64,000 nt of DNA, taken from positions 124,001-188,000 of the forward strand of contig JAJYEX010000007.1 of the NCBI GenBank assembly GCA_021785515.1, given 5' to 3'. The translations under genes and the position numbers were made by a program. Positions 1-10,501 of the stretch are shown piece after piece; the stretch's first letter is position 1, and the number at the start of each line of letters is the position of its first letter. Source of the DNA: Pseudomonadota bacterium (lineage in GTDB: Bacteria; Pseudomonadota; Gammaproteobacteria; Acidiferrobacterales; UBA6901). Below the pieces are notes generated by a model that saw only the letters and a program-made list of their open reading frames with translations, was not told the DNA's origin and ran no database searches.

Positions 1-456
1 CCCGGGATCATGCTCTACGGTGTGTCGCCGATGATCGGGCAGGGGCGTGCCGATCTCGGCCTCAAACCGGTCATGACGCTCGGCAGCGAGATCATCGCGA
101 TCGCCTCCCGACGTCGGGGCGAGCCGGTCGGCTACGGCGGCGACTGGGTGTGCCCGGAGGAAATGCCGGTCGGGGTGGTCGCCATCGGCTATGGCGACGG
201 CTACCCGCGCCACGCATCTGCTGGCACCCCGGTGCTGGTCAACGGTCGCCGCGTTCCGCTTATCGGGCGCGTGTCCATGGACATGATCACCGTGGATCTG
301 CGTACCCAGCCGCGGGCTCAGATCGGCGATCCAGTGGTGCTCTGGGGCGAGGGGCTGCCGGTGGAAGAGGTTGCCGCCAGCGCCGGCACGATCGGATACG
401 AACTGCTCTGCCACGTCGCGTCGCGCGTGCCGCGGATCGAGTCGGCCGGACCCTGA
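1..456 (+). CDS. alr: Alanine racemase, C-terminal part (5' end outside window)
   Basis: This is the C-terminal 151 residues of a PLP-dependent alanine racemase, which interconverts L- and D-alanine for peptidoglycan. The frame is open from base 1, so the N-terminal barrel with the PLP lysine lies outside the window. Visible signatures are [11 protein letters not shown] at the start, [11 protein letters not shown], and [12 protein letters not shown] in the C-terminal beta domain; the tyrosine of GYGDGYPR belongs to the family's active-site region. The stop is followed 5 bp later by radA on the same strand, so the two are probably co-transcribed. The call is secure; only the missing N terminus limits it. 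Confidence 0.93.
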   Translation, partial: PGIMLYGVSPMIGQGRADLGLKPVMTLGSEIIAIASRRRGEPVGYGGDWVCPEEMPVGVVAIGYGDGYPRHASAGTPVLVNGRRVPLIGRVSMDMITVDLRTQPRAQIGDPVVLWGEGLPVEEVAASAGTIGYELLCHVASRVPRIESAGP

Positions 457-460
457 AGAC

Positions 461-1825
461 ATGTCCCGAACCCGGTCGGTATTCAGCTGCATCGAGTGCG
501 GCGGCCAGTCGCCGAAGTGGAGCGGACAGTGCCCTGGCTGCGGTGCATGGAATACGCTTGTCGAGAGCGCGGTGCCGGATGCGCCCCCGCGCGGTGGGCG
601 ATTCACCGGCCTGTCCGGCGAGTCGACCGTGCAGCCGTTGACGGATGTGCCGATACAGGGCAACGCACGCATCGGCAGCGGACTGGCCGAACTCGACCGG
701 GTGCTGGGTGGCGGCGGCATGGTCGCAGGCTCGGTTGCGCTCATAGGGGGCGACCCCGGTATCGGCAAGTCGACACTGCTGCTGCAGGCGCTGGCGGTCA
801 TCAGCCGCGACGCGCCGGTGCTCTACGTCACCGGGGAAGAATCCGCGCAGCAGGTGGCGTTGCGCGCGCAGCGCCTCGGTGTGCAGGCGGATGCGGTGCG
901 GCTGCTGGCGGAGAACCGGGTCGAATCCATCATCGCGCATGCCCGTACAGAGCAGCCAGCGGTGATGGTGGTCGACTCTATCCAGACCGTCTACACCGAG
1001 ATTCTGCAGTCGGCCCCCGGAAGCGTGGCGCAGGTGCGGGAATCGGCCGCGCAGCTGGTGCGCCATGCCAAACAGGCGGGCAGCGGCCTGTTTCTGGTGG
1101 GACATGTCACCAAAGAGGGCGCTCTGGCCGGACCACGCGTGCTGGAACACATGGTGGATACCGTGCTCTATTTTGAAGGTGACGGCGCCAGCCAGTTCCG
1201 GATGATTCGCGCCATTAAGAACCGTTTCGGCGCCGTGAATGAAATCGGTGTTTTTCTCATGACCGAGTCCGGGTTGCGCGAGGTGGGGAATCCCTCGGCC
1301 ATGTTCATAAGTCGCCAGGCGGATATGATCCCGGGCAGCGTCGTGCTGGCCACGCAGGAAGGCACACGGCCGCTGCTGGTAGAGGTCCAGGCACTCGTTG
1401 ACGACAGCCACTCCTCCAATCCGCGGCGGGTGTGCGTTGGCCTCGACCAGAACCGTCTGGCGATGCTGCTTGCGGTGCTGCACCGGCATGCAGGCATCGC
1501 GATGTTCGACCAGGATGTGTTTGTGAACGTAGTCGGCGGCGTGCGGGTACTCGAACCGGCGGCCGACCTGGCGGTGCTGCTTGCCTCGGTATCGAGCATG
1601 CGCGGCCGGCCACTCGGCAAGGATCTCGTCGTTTTCGGGGAAATCGGGCTTGCCGGCGAAATACGTCCGGTCCAGAGGGGTCAGGAACGCATACGCGAGG
1701 CCGCCAAGCTCGGGTTCCGCAGGGCGGTGCTTCCGGCAGCCAACATGCCGCGCAAACCCGACTCTGACATGGAACTCATCCCGGTGCGCCGGGTGGAGGA
1801 GGCGCTGGAAGCCGTAATCCGCTAG
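461..1825 (+). CDS. radA: DNA repair protein RadA
   Basis: RadA is a RecA-like branch-migration helicase that processes recombination intermediates. The start at 461 gives the family N terminus MSRTRSVFSC and a protein of 454 residues, the usual length. Order of elements: a four-cysteine zinc finger (CIECGGQSPKWSGQCPGC) in the first 30 residues, a Walker A GGDPGIGKST near residue 100, the KNRFG motif that marks RadA near 250, and a C-terminal Lon-like domain (GLAGEIRPVQRGQERI). An in-frame ATG upstream at 371 would run into alr and add residues with no family resemblance, so it was not used. It ends 25 bp from the convergent FHA gene. Confidence 0.96.
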   Translation: MSRTRSVFSCIECGGQSPKWSGQCPGCGAWNTLVESAVPDAPPRGGRFTGLSGESTVQPLTDVPIQGNARIGSGLAELDRVLGGGGMVAGSVALIGGDPGIGKSTLLLQALAVISRDAPVLYVTGEESAQQVALRAQRLGVQADAVRLLAENRVESIIAHARTEQPAVMVVDSIQTVYTEILQSAPGSVAQVRESAAQLVRHAKQAGSGLFLVGHVTKEGALAGPRVLEHMVDTVLYFEGDGASQFRMIRAIKNRFGAVNEIGVFLMTESGLREVGNPSAMFISRQADMIPGSVVLATQEGTRPLLVEVQALVDDSHSSNPRRVCVGLDQNRLAMLLAVLHRHAGIAMFDQDVFVNVVGGVRVLEPAADLAVLLASVSSMRGRPLGKDLVVFGEIGLAGEIRPVQRGQERIREAAKLGFRRAVLPAANMPRKPDSDMELIPVRRVEEALEAVIR

Positions 1826-1850
1826 TTCTGCCCGCCGTTGGGTGTGACCG

Positions 1851-2558
1851 TCACTTCAGATAAAACTGCATCCGCGATCCGCCGATCTCGATGATGTCGC
1901 CGTTCTTCAGCTCCTCACCGCGCGACGCGACCGCCTGGCTGTTCAGTTTGGGTTTCGGGTTGTCGCTGCCGGGGGTGAGGGTGTAGCTGCCATTGGGGTT
2001 GCGGCTGATCATAGCGGCCATCTTTCCAGAACGCCCCAGGTGGGTCACCGGCTTGGTCAGATCGATGCGCTTGCCGCTGTTGGCACCACTCAAAACGAAA
2101 ATGGCACCTTGTCGGCCGGCGCGTGCCGACTCATTCGCCGGCGCCGGCGTGGAAGCGCGTGCTGCCGACGGCCCGGCAGGGGTTGCCGTCACCGGACGCG
2201 ATGAATCACCCGAGGTCATCGCCGGGATGATCACAGTTTTGGCGAGCGAATCGTCAGCGGGTCTGGACGCGTTCTCGTTGACGTACACCAGGGTATGCTT
2301 GCCTATGCCCACCACGTCGCCGTTCGACAGATGATGCTTGGAGACTTTCTTGTTGTTGACGAACGTGCCATTGGTGCTGCTCAGGTCCTGGATGAAGCTG
2401 TCTTCGCCGATGGTGAACAGCGAAGCGTGGGCGGCGCTGACAGCGAGGTTGTCGAGCAGGATATCGCAGCCCGGTCTGCGGCCGATGCTCATGTCGCCCT
2501 GCTTCAGAACGAGCTGATCGATTACGACGTCTTCAAATTTGATGATGAATTTGGCCAT
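1851..2558 (-). CDS. FHA-domain protein with two forkhead-associated domains
   Basis: A 235-residue cytoplasmic phosphothreonine-binding protein. The N-terminal FHA domain (about residues 1-90) is canonical, with GRRPGCDI, a serine/histidine pair in SAAHASL and the STNGT loop. A Pro/Ala/Ser/Thr-rich linker containing TVIIPAMT (a possible phosphorylated threonine) leads to a second, degenerate FHA domain (about 150-235) that keeps LGRSG and NGDIIEIGG but lacks the classic serine-histidine recognition pair. The start at 2558 opens directly with the FHA fold. It lies 70 bp downstream of the PP2C phosphatase gene on the same strand, a common FHA/PP2C pairing in Ser/Thr phosphosignalling; no Ser/Thr kinase gene is present in the window. 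Confidence 0.88.
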   Translation of the reverse strand: MAKFIIKFEDVVIDQLVLKQGDMSIGRRPGCDILLDNLAVSAAHASLFTIGEDSFIQDLSSTNGTFVNNKKVSKHHLSNGDVVGIGKHTLVYVNENASRPADDSLAKTVIIPAMTSGDSSRPVTATPAGPSAARASTPAPANESARAGRQGAIFVLSGANSGKRIDLTKPVTHLGRSGKMAAMISRNPNGSYTLTPGSDNPKPKLNSQAVASRGEELKNGDIIEIGGSRMQFYLK

Positions 2559-2628
2559 TGTTGTGTTTCCTGACAGTCGCCCAGTTGTGCCACGGCCGTG
2601 GCATTGAATAATACCGTCCCGCACGCCC

Positions 2629-3471
2629 TCATTTGTCGCCGTCTTCCGGGCGCGGCCGGCGCCGAACGAATCGTTTGCCGGTGTGGATAAGAATCACTGA
2701 AATATTGTCTGGCCCGCCCTTGGAATTGGCCTCGGTAACCATCTGGCGCGCAGCGTCCTCCAGATTGCCCCCGAAGGTTCGCAGCAGCAGTTCAATGTCG
2801 GAATCAGACAGCACATCGCTCAGCCCGTCGGAACACAGCAGATACACATCGTCCTTCTGCGTGCCTTGTTCGTTGATGTCGACCTGAACCTGCGGCTCGA
2901 CGCCGAGCGCGCGCGTCACGAGGTTCTTGTTTGTCGAGGTCCTGGCCTCTTCCGGCGTCAGCAGACCGCGGCGCAGCAGTTCCTGTACCATGGAGTGGTC
3001 CTCGGTCAGCTGTTCTAGGTGCCCGGCGCGGTAACGGTAGAGCCGCGAATCTCCGACGTGCCCGATGCATACCCGGTTTCCGGAAAAAAGGGCGACCACC
3101 ACCGTGGTACCCATCCCTCCGCATTCGGCCCGGGAGCTCGCCTGGCCATGGATTGCGGCATTGGCCTGCTGGATGGCTTCCGTCACCATCGCCTTTATGG
3201 CCCGACGCTCCGGGGGGCGCTGGGCCGCAAGTCCGTCCAGCGCGCTACCGATACTGCGTTCGATGATGTCGACAGCCATGGCGCTGGCGACTTCGCCGGC
3301 CTGATGACCCCCCATGCCGTCTGCCAGCACCGCCAGACCGTTCTCCCGGCGGAGGACCAGTGCGTCCTCATTGTGATCCCGCATGATGCCAGGATCGGTG
3401 ATTCCGGTCATGAACAGGCCGCTCACCGGCATGTCTCCGCGCAAAGCGGGCGGAGCGAATGGCGCAGGCAC
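2629..3471 (-). CDS. PP2C-family Ser/Thr protein phosphatase (Stp1/PrpC-like)
   Basis: A 280-residue metal-dependent PPM phosphatase that would remove phosphate from Ser/Thr residues. The metal-binding motifs are all present in order: RDHNEDA, VLADGMGGH, GHVGDSRLYR, CSDGLSDV and GGPDNISVI. There is no membrane segment, so it is a soluble single-domain enzyme. The assigned start at 3471 adds about 13 residues before MPVSGLF; the methionine at 3432 is an equally plausible start. It precedes the FHA gene on the same strand, so the pair probably forms an operon. Some such pairs belong to type VI secretion control, but no T6SS gene is seen here, so the target is unknown. Confidence 0.92.
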   Translation of the reverse strand: MPAPFAPPALRGDMPVSGLFMTGITDPGIMRDHNEDALVLRRENGLAVLADGMGGHQAGEVASAMAVDIIERSIGSALDGLAAQRPPERRAIKAMVTEAIQQANAAIHGQASSRAECGGMGTTVVVALFSGNRVCIGHVGDSRLYRYRAGHLEQLTEDHSMVQELLRRGLLTPEEARTSTNKNLVTRALGVEPQVQVDINEQGTQKDDVYLLCSDGLSDVLSDSDIELLLRTFGGNLEDAARQMVTEANSKGGPDNISVILIHTGKRFVRRRPRPEDGDK

Positions 3472-3732
3472 GCCGTCGTGGCCCCTAGACGCAGTCCAGG
3501 GGCGCCAAGGTCCGTGGCACCCGCACGCTCCCCGTCGGGGCAGACGCCGCCGATCGGGAAAATGCGCTGACAGGCGGTCAGGAACCCTCCTCTGGTCATG
3601 GAATGATGGTGTGGCCGGTTTCTCTCACAATGATAAATAGATATGACACAATTCCACAGTCTGCAAGGGTCTACCCCCGCCCGCACGGACCCTCCGTCCG
3701 AAATCACGCCGGCTGGCGCTCCCGACAACGCC

Positions 3733-4860
3733 TCAGGCGAGCAGGTACTCGAGCGTCCGGGCGTAGACCTGCGCCAGCAGGTCCAGGTCAGCGGCGGCGA
3801 CGCACTCATTCACACGGTGGATGCTCTGGTTTACCGGCCCGAACTCGGCGACCTCAGTACCCGTCGGGGCGATGAACCGCCCGTCGGAGGTGCCTCCGGC
3901 AGTGGACAGCGATGGTTCCACGCCCAGGACATCGACCACCGCCCGCCGCAGGGCATCCAGCAGCGGGCCGCCGGACGTCAGAAATGGCCGGCCCGAGAGC
4001 TGCCAGGAGAGGTCATAGCGCAAACCGGCCGCCATCAGCACATCTTCCACCCTGCGTCGCAATTGTTCCTCGGTCACGGCAGTGGAAAACCGGAAATTGA
4101 ACTGCGCGGTGAGCTGGCCCGGCGTGACGTTTTCCGCGCCAGTGCCGGCATGAATATTCGATACCTGGAAGCTGGTGGGCGGAAAATGCTCGTTGCCCTG
4201 GTCCCATTCAGTGGCCACCAGCGCGGCCAGGGCCGAAGCGAAACTGTGGATGGGGTTGGTGCCGGGGCAGGGATAGGCGATGTGGCCTTGGATGCCGTGC
4301 ACGGTGAGCCGCCCGTTGAGCGAGCCGCGCCGACCGACCTTGATGACATCCCCGAGGCGGGTCTGGCAGGAGGGTTCCCCGACAATGCACCAGTCGATGT
4401 GGCGCCCCTCGGCTCTGAGCCAGTCCATCACCTTGGCCGTCCCGTCAACCGACGGGCCTTCTTCGTCCGATGTGATCAGCAGCGCGAGGCTGCCGCGATG
4501 CTGCTTGTGGCGTTCCACGAAGGACTCAATGGCCGTGATGAAGGCCGCCAGCGACCCCTTCATATCGGCCGCGCCGCGACCGTACAGCATGCCATCGCGC
4601 ACCTCGGGCCGGAACGGATCGCTCGTCCATTGCTCCCGCGGACCCGGCGGAACGACATCGCTGTGTCCGGCAAAAGCCACCACCGGAGCGGCAGTGCCGC
4701 GCTGTGCCCAGAAGTTGTCGACGTCGCCGAAACGCAGTCGTTTGACCTCAAAGCCCAGACGCTGCAGACGCGCAATCAGCAGCGGCTGGCAGCCCTCGTC
4801 CGCAGGCGTAACCGACGGCCGGGATACCAGCTCCATCGCGAGTTTCAGCGTTTCCGACAT
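3733..4860 (-). CDS. dapE: Succinyl-diaminopimelate desuccinylase DapE
   Basis: DapE hydrolyses N-succinyl-LL-diaminopimelate to LL-diaminopimelate plus succinate in the lysine and peptidoglycan pathway. The 375 residues match the family length. M20 metallopeptidase signatures are visible: [10 protein letters not shown] and [10 protein letters not shown] with zinc ligands, [11 protein letters not shown] with the catalytic glutamate pair, and a C-terminal [11 protein letters not shown]. It lies 24 bp downstream of dapD on the same strand and closes a dapC-dapD-dapE operon of three consecutive succinylase-branch steps. Confidence 0.96.
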   Translation of the reverse strand: MSETLKLAMELVSRPSVTPADEGCQPLLIARLQRLGFEVKRLRFGDVDNFWAQRGTAAPVVAFAGHSDVVPPGPREQWTSDPFRPEVRDGMLYGRGAADMKGSLAAFITAIESFVERHKQHRGSLALLITSDEEGPSVDGTAKVMDWLRAEGRHIDWCIVGEPSCQTRLGDVIKVGRRGSLNGRLTVHGIQGHIAYPCPGTNPIHSFASALAALVATEWDQGNEHFPPTSFQVSNIHAGTGAENVTPGQLTAQFNFRFSTAVTEEQLRRRVEDVLMAAGLRYDLSWQLSGRPFLTSGGPLLDALRRAVVDVLGVEPSLSTAGGTSDGRFIAPTGTEVAEFGPVNQSIHRVNECVAAADLDLLAQVYARTLEYLLA

Positions 4861-4884
4861 GGCTGTGCGGTAAGGGCGTGCGGC

Positions 4885-5706
4885 TCAGATGTCACGGAGC
4901 AGTTCGTTGATACCGACCTTGGCGCGCGTCTTTTCGTCAACCTGTTTGACGATCACTGCGCAATACAGGCTGTAGCGGTTGTCGGCAGACGGCAGGTTGC
5001 CGGACACGACCACCGATCCGGCCGGTACCCGTCCATAGCTGACTTCCCCGGTCGCGCGGTTGTAGATCTTCGTGCTCTTGCCGATGAACACCCCCATCGA
5101 TATCACTGAGCCTTCCTCCACGACCACCCCTTCGACAATCTCCGAGCGCGCGCCGATGAAACAATTGTCCTCGATGATGGTGGGCGCCGCCTGAACGGGC
5201 TCCAGCACGCCGCCGATCCCCACACCGCCCGAAAGATGTACGTTGCGGCCGATCTGGGCACAGGAGCCGACCGTGGCCCAGGTATCAACCATGGTGCCTT
5301 CGTCCACGTAGCCACCGATATTGACGTAGCTCGGCATGAGCACCACGTTGGGTGCGATATAGGCTCCCCGGCGCACCGTGGCAAGAGGCACCACGCGGAA
5401 ACCGCCATCCCGGAAATTGCGGGAATTGTAGTCCGCAAACTTGGACGGCACCTTGTCGTAATAGTTGGTATATCCGCCCTTGATGAAACTGTTGTCCTCG
5501 ATGCGGAAGTAAAGCAGCACCGCCTTCTTGAGCCATTCGTTGACGGTCCACTTGCCGTCGCGCTTCTCCGCCACCCGCGCCTTGCCGGCGTCGAGCAATG
5601 CGATGGCCTCGAGCGTGGCATCCTTGACGTGGGTGTCGACGTTGCGGGGCGTAATCTGAGCGCGATGCTCGAACGCCTGTTCGATGACGGTCTTGATGTC
5701 GTTCAT
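4885..5706 (-). CDS. dapD: Tetrahydrodipicolinate N-succinyltransferase DapD
   Basis: DapD transfers succinyl from succinyl-CoA to tetrahydrodipicolinate. The protein is 273 residues, normal for the family, and contains the left-handed beta-helix hexapeptide region (about residues 105-215), including [20 protein letters not shown] and [11 protein letters not shown]. The start at 5706 gives the typical [13 protein letters not shown]. An in-frame extension upstream would overlap the end of dapC by 22 codons and looks non-native. Its ATG overlaps the dapC stop (ATGA arrangement), indicating translational coupling. Confidence 0.97.
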   Translation of the reverse strand: MNDIKTVIEQAFEHRAQITPRNVDTHVKDATLEAIALLDAGKARVAEKRDGKWTVNEWLKKAVLLYFRIEDNSFIKGGYTNYYDKVPSKFADYNSRNFRDGGFRVVPLATVRRGAYIAPNVVLMPSYVNIGGYVDEGTMVDTWATVGSCAQIGRNVHLSGGVGIGGVLEPVQAAPTIIEDNCFIGARSEIVEGVVVEEGSVISMGVFIGKSTKIYNRATGEVSYGRVPAGSVVVSGNLPSADNRYSLYCAVIVKQVDEKTRAKVGINELLRDI

Positions 5707-6926
5707 TGGGTGATTTCCGTTGGACAGGTCGATTGTACATGATGCCGGATGCGGTGCGCGGCGGCCACACACTGCTCGAGGGGCGCAACCAGAGCCACGC
5801 GGACACGGTTGTGCCCCGGATTGACGCCGGCAGCGGTGCGCGAGAGATAGCTGCCGGGCAGCACCGAGACGTTCTCGCGTTCGTAAAGCTCCCGCGCGAA
5901 GACCGCATCATCCCGGGGCGTGCGCGGCCACAGGTAAAAGCCCGCCTGCGGCGCGGCAACGTCCAGGACCGGCGCCAGAATCGGAAGCACGGCGTCAAAC
6001 TTCACGCGGTACAGTTCGCGGTTGGCGCGCACATGCTCCTCATCATTCCAGGCGCAGATGCTGGCTGCCTGGGCAAGCGACGAGAGACTGCAGCCATGAT
6101 AGGTGCGGTACTCGAGGTAGCGTTCCATCACGGTCCCGTCACCCGCCACGAATCCGGAGCGCAGACCAGGCAGATTGGAGCGCTTCGACAGACTCTGGAA
6201 TGCCAGACAGTGACGGTAATCGGTCACCCCGAGGTCGTGGGCCACCTGCAGCACGCCTGGCGGCGGCTGCAGCTCGTCGAAATAGATCTCCGAATAGCAC
6301 TCGTCGGACACAATCAGAAAGTCGTGCAGGTGTGCGAGCTCGATAAGACGCACGTATTCCGCGTGCTCCATCACCGCGCCGGTGGGGTTGCCGGGTGAAC
6401 ACACGAACACCATGCGTGTACGCTTCCAGATCCCGGCCGGCACTGCATCAAAGTCCATGCGGTATCCGGATTCGGCGACGGTATTGAGAAAGTACGGCTC
6501 GGCCCCTGCGAGCAGGATCGCGCCCTCGTAGATCTGGTAAAAGGGGTTTGGCAGAATCACCACGGGCCGGATCCGTTCGGCGGGATCGATCGTCGCCTGG
6601 ACGATCGAGAACAGCGCCTCGCGTGATCCGCTTACCGGCAGGATGTGCCGCTGGGGATCGAGCGGCATGCGCTCCAGACGGTAGCGGCGCCCGGCCCAGG
6701 CCGCGATCGCGCCGCGCAGAGCCGGCAGGCCGAGGGTCGTCGGATAGGATGACAGGGTGGCGAGCTGCGCGCCGATCTCTTCCAAAACGATGTGTGGTGC
6801 GGCATGCTGTGGCTCTCCGATCGACAGACGGATGGCCGGTTTGTCCGCTGCGGGCATGATCCCGCGCGTCAACTCGGCGAGCCTCTGGAAAGGGTAGGGT
6901 TGAAGGCCCGAGAGTCTGGAATTCAT
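5703..6926 (-). CDS. dapC: Succinyldiaminopimelate transaminase DapC
   Basis: A 407-residue fold-type I PLP aminotransferase, read as the succinyldiaminopimelate transaminase because it begins the dapC-dapD-dapE operon. Visible features are the N-terminal [16 protein letters not shown] typical of Dap[13 protein letters not shown] (aspartate-aminotransferase family), [10 protein letters not shown], and the PLP-lysine region [17 protein letters not shown]. The start at 6926 was preferred to an in-frame codon at 6980 because family similarity begins at MNSRL. The promoter region is shared with the divergent EamA transporter gene, whose start is only 48 bp away. Confidence 0.93.
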   Translation of the reverse strand: MNSRLSGLQPYPFQRLAELTRGIMPAADKPAIRLSIGEPQHAAPHIVLEEIGAQLATLSSYPTTLGLPALRGAIAAWAGRRYRLERMPLDPQRHILPVSGSREALFSIVQATIDPAERIRPVVILPNPFYQIYEGAILLAGAEPYFLNTVAESGYRMDFDAVPAGIWKRTRMVFVCSPGNPTGAVMEHAEYVRLIELAHLHDFLIVSDECYSEIYFDELQPPPGVLQVAHDLGVTDYRHCLAFQSLSKRSNLPGLRSGFVAGDGTVMERYLEYRTYHGCSLSSLAQAASICAWNDEEHVRANRELYRVKFDAVLPILAPVLDVAAPQAGFYLWPRTPRDDAVFARELYERENVSVLPGSYLSRTAAGVNPGHNRVRVALVAPLEQCVAAAHRIRHHVQSTCPTEITQ

Positions 6927-6973
6927 CTGTGCCGTGGGAAGTCCCGAGAACGACAAGTATACGGTAACCCCTG

Positions 6974-7849
6974 ATGCCATCCAATCTGCGCGCGCCGCGG
7001 CTGCTCCCGGTGCTGGCCTTGCTCGCAGGGGCCGGAATGTGGGGCGTCATCTGGTACCCGATGCGGTTGCTCAACGCCGCCGGACTGGGCGGCATATGGC
7101 TCACGTTGGCCCTCTACAGCAGCGCGCTGGCATTCAGCCTGCCGCATACCGCCTCCAGCGTCGGAGAGTTCCGGCGTGCACCGGCCGGGATTGCGGTGCT
7201 CGCGCTGGCCGGCGGCTGGACCAACGTTGCCTTCATCGAGGCGGTGCTGCACGGCAATATACTGCGCGTGCTCCTGCTGTTCTATTTGTCGCCGCTCTGG
7301 GCAACCCTGCTCGGGTGGCTGGCGCTGGGGGAGCGGGTATCACCCTGGTCTCTGGCGAGCCTGGTGCTGGCGATGGGCGGAGCCGTGCTCATGCTCTGGG
7401 ATCCGCATACCCGTGCGGCCTGGCCCCGGGGCGCCTCCGACTGGTTTGCGATTTCGTCGGGTTTTGCCTTCGCTGTGGCCAATGTGCTGGTGCGCCGGAT
7501 CGAGTCGGTGTCAGTCACTGCCAAGTCGGTCGCCATCTGGCTCGGGGTCATGATCGTGGCCGCGGCCATGATCGCGATTCTGCGCCTGGCGCTGCCGGAG
7601 GCGGGCTGGCGGGCCTTTGCCGGGGCCGGAGCGCTCGGTCTGTTTGGCATCCTGTTCATGACACTGCTGGTGCAGTACGGCGTGTCGAACATGCCCGTAC
7701 ATCGCTCGGCCGTGATCATGCTGTTTGAGCTGGTAGTCGGCGCCGCATCGCAGCAGCTGCTGACGAGTGAACGGGTGGGGATGCGGGAATGGGCCGGGGG
7801 CGTGCTGATCATGGCCGGTGCTTACCTGTCGGCACGTGGCTCAGGCTAG
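6974..7849 (+). CDS. EamA/DMT-family membrane transporter
   Basis: A 291-residue inner-membrane protein with about ten hydrophobic segments in two EamA-type halves (roughly residues 10-140 and 155-285). Each half ends in the typical GERVSPWSLAS-like or SERVGMREWAGG motif before a final helix. DMT transporters export or import small metabolites; the substrate cannot be read from sequence. The gene is divergent from dapC and convergent with the yggS-like gene, overlapping it by 4 bp at the stop codons. Confidence 0.88.
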   Translation: MPSNLRAPRLLPVLALLAGAGMWGVIWYPMRLLNAAGLGGIWLTLALYSSALAFSLPHTASSVGEFRRAPAGIAVLALAGGWTNVAFIEAVLHGNILRVLLLFYLSPLWATLLGWLALGERVSPWSLASLVLAMGGAVLMLWDPHTRAAWPRGASDWFAISSGFAFAVANVLVRRIESVSVTAKSVAIWLGVMIVAAAMIAILRLALPEAGWRAFAGAGALGLFGILFMTLLVQYGVSNMPVHRSAVIMLFELVVGAASQQLLTSERVGMREWAGGVLIMAGAYLSARGSG

Positions 7850-8556
7850 CTGCGGGCGCCGAAGATCGCCGTCCCCACACGCACCATGGTGGCACCTTCG
7901 CGGATTGCGGGCACGAAGTCCTCGCTCATGCCCATAGATAATTCCGTGAAGTCTGGCAGGCCGAATTGCTGGCGGCACTCATCACGCAGGGTCCGCACCG
8001 TCGCAAATGCTGCGCGCAGCTCCGCTTCCGTCGCCGGATGGGGGGCGATCGCCATGAGGCCGCGCAACCGGATACCTGGCACCGCCGCTTCCAGCAGCTG
8101 CTCCACCAGCGGCGCCAGGGCTTCGGCGGTTGCGCCGTAACGGAAAGAGGTGCGGGCGATATTGACCTCGATGAGCGTCTCAAGCGCCTGCTCGTGAGGC
8201 GCCTGCTGGCGCGACAGGCGCAGCGCCAGCGCCAGACTGTCCAGCGAGTGCAGCCAGGCGAAATGACCCGGTATGAATCGGGCCTTGTTCGACTGGAGAT
8301 GGCCGATGAAATGCCAGCACAGACCGTCCGCGCGAAACCGCTCTATTTTCGGGAGGGCTTCCTGGGCCGTGCTTTCCCCGAAGTCACGCTGGCCGGCGGC
8401 GACGGCGGCGGCGATGAGCTCCGCCGGCTGGCGCTTGGACACGGCCACCAGCCGGACCTCCTCGCTGCGGCGCCCGGCCGAGCGCGCGGCGGCGGCTATG
8501 GCCTCGCGGACATGCTCCAGGTTCAGGCGGATGTCGGCTGCAGTGGGGAGGGTCAT
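7846..8556 (-). CDS. YggS-family pyridoxal phosphate homeostasis protein
   Basis: A 236-residue protein of the PLP-binding PLPBP/YggS family, which buffers pyridoxal phosphate and affects amino-acid pools without known enzymatic turnover. Motifs in order: VAVSKRQPAELI (PLP-lysine), DFGESTAQEALPKI, WHFIGHLQSNKA, LIEVNIA, GLMAI, and the C-terminal LSMGMSEDFVPAIREGATMVRVGTAIFG. Length is normal. In many proteobacteria it sits near pilT or proC; here it is between an EamA transporter and a DciA-like gene, with no co-directional neighbour. Confidence 0.94.
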   Translation of the reverse strand: MTLPTAADIRLNLEHVREAIAAAARSAGRRSEEVRLVAVSKRQPAELIAAAVAAGQRDFGESTAQEALPKIERFRADGLCWHFIGHLQSNKARFIPGHFAWLHSLDSLALALRLSRQQAPHEQALETLIEVNIARTSFRYGATAEALAPLVEQLLEAAVPGIRLRGLMAIAPHPATEAELRAAFATVRTLRDECRQQFGLPDFTELSMGMSEDFVPAIREGATMVRVGTAIFGARS

Positions 8557-8655
8557 ATGCCCAGTATAACGGCTCGCCCCCCCTGTGCATCGGCCTTTGC
8601 CACTGGCCCCGAAAGCGCCGATAATGCCGGCTGTCGTCCGATTGGAGCCCGTAAC

Positions 8656-9120
8656 ATGCCGACGTCACCGGTGCGCCGGATCGGCAGCTTTCTGTCGCCA
8701 CAGGCGCTGGCGCATCTGGCGATGCCGCCGGACCTGTCGCTGCTGCCGGAAGTGAGCGGGGCCTGGGAGGCCGCTGCCGGCGAACCGTTATGCCGCCATG
8801 TACAGGCTACCCGCTACCTCGGCGGGCGACTGACTCTGTGTGCGGACTCGTCAGTGTGGGCCGGTCGGGTCCGCTACCAACAGCAGGCACTCCTTGCGCG
8901 GCTGCGGCTGGTGCCGGTGCTCAGGCGACTCACCGGGCTGCACGTGCGCATCGTTCCGCTCCGAGGCCGCAGCGGGCAGCCGCCGCGAGCCGAGCGGCCG
9001 CAGCAGCCGTCTGCCGCAAGTTGCCGCCTGCTGCAGCAGGTCGCGGGTCATATTGAAGATCCCGGCCTGCGTGCGGCGCTGGTGCGGTTGAGTCGCGGGC
9101 GCTCCGGGGATGGCAGCTGA
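8656..9120 (+). CDS. DUF721 / DciA-like protein
   Basis: A 154-residue basic protein with a DUF721 domain in its first 100 residues (LSLLPEVSGAWEAAAGEPLCRHVQ, and later LTLCADSSVWAGRVRYQQ). In bacteria lacking DnaC/DnaI-type loaders, DciA proteins of this family load the replicative helicase; whether this one does so is inferred from the family only. The C-terminal third is Pro/Arg/Gln-rich and likely disordered. The start at 8656 was chosen because upstream codons in this frame are antisense to the yggS-like gene. No operon partner is evident. Confidence 0.8.
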   Translation: MPTSPVRRIGSFLSPQALAHLAMPPDLSLLPEVSGAWEAAAGEPLCRHVQATRYLGGRLTLCADSSVWAGRVRYQQQALLARLRLVPVLRRLTGLHVRIVPLRGRSGQPPRAERPQQPSAASCRLLQQVAGHIEDPGLRAALVRLSRGRSGDGS

Positions 9121-9253
9121 GAACGTGTGGGGGCCGCTGCCCGGTGCCGGTTACGGAATGGCGGCGCCTCGGCGTGCGGCCCGGCCCGCTGACCATCCGG
9201 GGGCCACAGCCTGATTTCCTGGCAGCCGCGCCCTGTGGTTTAATTGGCGCCCC

Positions 9254-10501
9254 ATGATTCGACCGTACGAGCTGTTTGTTGGACTGCGTTACACCCGCGC
9301 CAAACGGCGCAATCACTTCATTTCCTTCATATCCATGTCCTCAATATTGGGGACCGCCCTAGGCGTCACGGCGCTCATTACCGTACTGTCCGTGATGAAC
9401 GGTTTCGACCAGCAGCTGCGTGACCGCATCCTGGGGGTAACTTCCAATATCACCATCCATGCGGCGGGAGGGCCGATGCATCACTGGCAGACGGTGGCGT
9501 CTGCCGTTCGAGGCATGCATGGCGTGACGGGCCTGGCCCCCTACGTTGAAGGCCAGGCCATGCTGACCCATGGGCGGGTCTCCAGCGGTGTGGTGGTGCG
9601 CGGAATCCTGCCCTCGGCCGAACCGCAGGTCACAAATATTCGCGGCAAGATGGTGGCCGGCAGTCTTGACGCTCTCAAACCGGGGCGTTTCGGCATCGTA
9701 CTGGGACGCGACCTCGCCTGGCGGCTGGGCGTTGAGGTGGGCTCGCATGTGGTGCTCATCGCCCCAGAGGGTGAAGTGACACCGGCGGGCCTGCTGCCGC
9801 GGCTCAGGCGATTTACCGTAGTCGGCATCTTCGACGTGGGCATGTATGAATACGATACCGGGCTCGCATTCATCCAGCTCAACGATGCCGCCAGGCTCTA
9901 TCAGATGCCGCAGGGCGTCAGCGGAATCCGGATCAAGCTTGCCAACATTTACCAGGCGCCCGCAATCGCGCAGCGCATGGCCGGACGGCTCGGGCCGCAT
10001 TACCGGGTGCAGAACTGGACCCGCGAGCACGCCAATTTTTTCCGCGCCCTGCGCATGGAAAAGACGGTGATGTTCGTCATCCTGCTGCTGATCGTGGCCG
10101 TGGCGGCGTTCAATATCGTCTCTACCCTGGTCATGGTCGTGACGGACAAGGAGGCAGAGATCGCCATACTGCGCACCCTCGGTGCCAGCCCCGGCAGCAT
10201 CATGGGGATATTCATGATCCAGGGGTCGGTAATCGGGATCATCGGCACCCTGCTCGGTGCCGTCGGCGGCATCACCCTGGCGCTCAATGTGGTGACCATC
10301 GTGCCGTTTATCGAGCATGTGTTCCATACGACCTTCCTGTCGAGCAGTGTCTACTACATCAGTCAGCTTCCCTCGCATCTCAAATGGTCCGACGTGGTGA
10401 CCGTGACCTGCGTGTCGCTGGCCATGGGCTTCCTGGCGACAATCTATCCTGCGTGGCGCGCGGCCCAGACTCAACCGGCGGAGGCGCTGCGCTACGAATG
10501 A
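9254..10501 (+). CDS. lolC: Lipoprotein-releasing ABC transporter permease LolC/LolE
   Basis: A 415-residue inner-membrane permease of the Lol system, which extracts outer-membrane lipoproteins for hand-over to LolA. The N terminus [27 protein letters not shown] and the first membrane helix (about 25-50) are typical. A periplasmic domain (about 50-265) is followed by three FtsX-type helices, ending in [21 protein letters not shown]. Only one permease gene is present, so the transporter may be a homodimeric LolF-type permease rather than a LolC/LolE pair. It overlaps lolD by 4 bp (ATGA). Confidence 0.93.
   Translation: MIRPYELFVGLRYTRAKRRNHFISFISMSSILGTALGVTALITVLSVMNGFDQQLRDRILGVTSNITIHAAGGPMHHWQTVASAVRGMHGVTGLAPYVEGQAMLTHGRVSSGVVVRGILPSAEPQVTNIRGKMVAGSLDALKPGRFGIVLGRDLAWRLGVEVGSHVVLIAPEGEVTPAGLLPRLRRFTVVGIFDVGMYEYDTGLAFIQLNDAARLYQMPQGVSGIRIKLANIYQAPAIAQRMAGRLGPHYRVQNWTREHANFFRALRMEKTVMFVILLLIVAVAAFNIVSTLVMVVTDKEAEIAILRTLGASPGSIMGIFMIQGSVIGIIGTLLGAVGGITLALNVVTIVPFIEHVFHTTFLSSSVYYISQLPSHLKWSDVVTVTCVSLAMGFLATIYPAWRAAQTQPAEALRYE

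Noticed and set aside
287-1489. Long minus-strand open frame across radA
   Set aside because: Antisense shadow of radA; composition is Arg/His/Gly-rich without any domain, and the plus-strand RadA signatures are complete.
3643-5109. Long plus-strand open frame over dapE/dapD
   Set aside because: It lies antisense to two genes with full family motifs and has none of its own.
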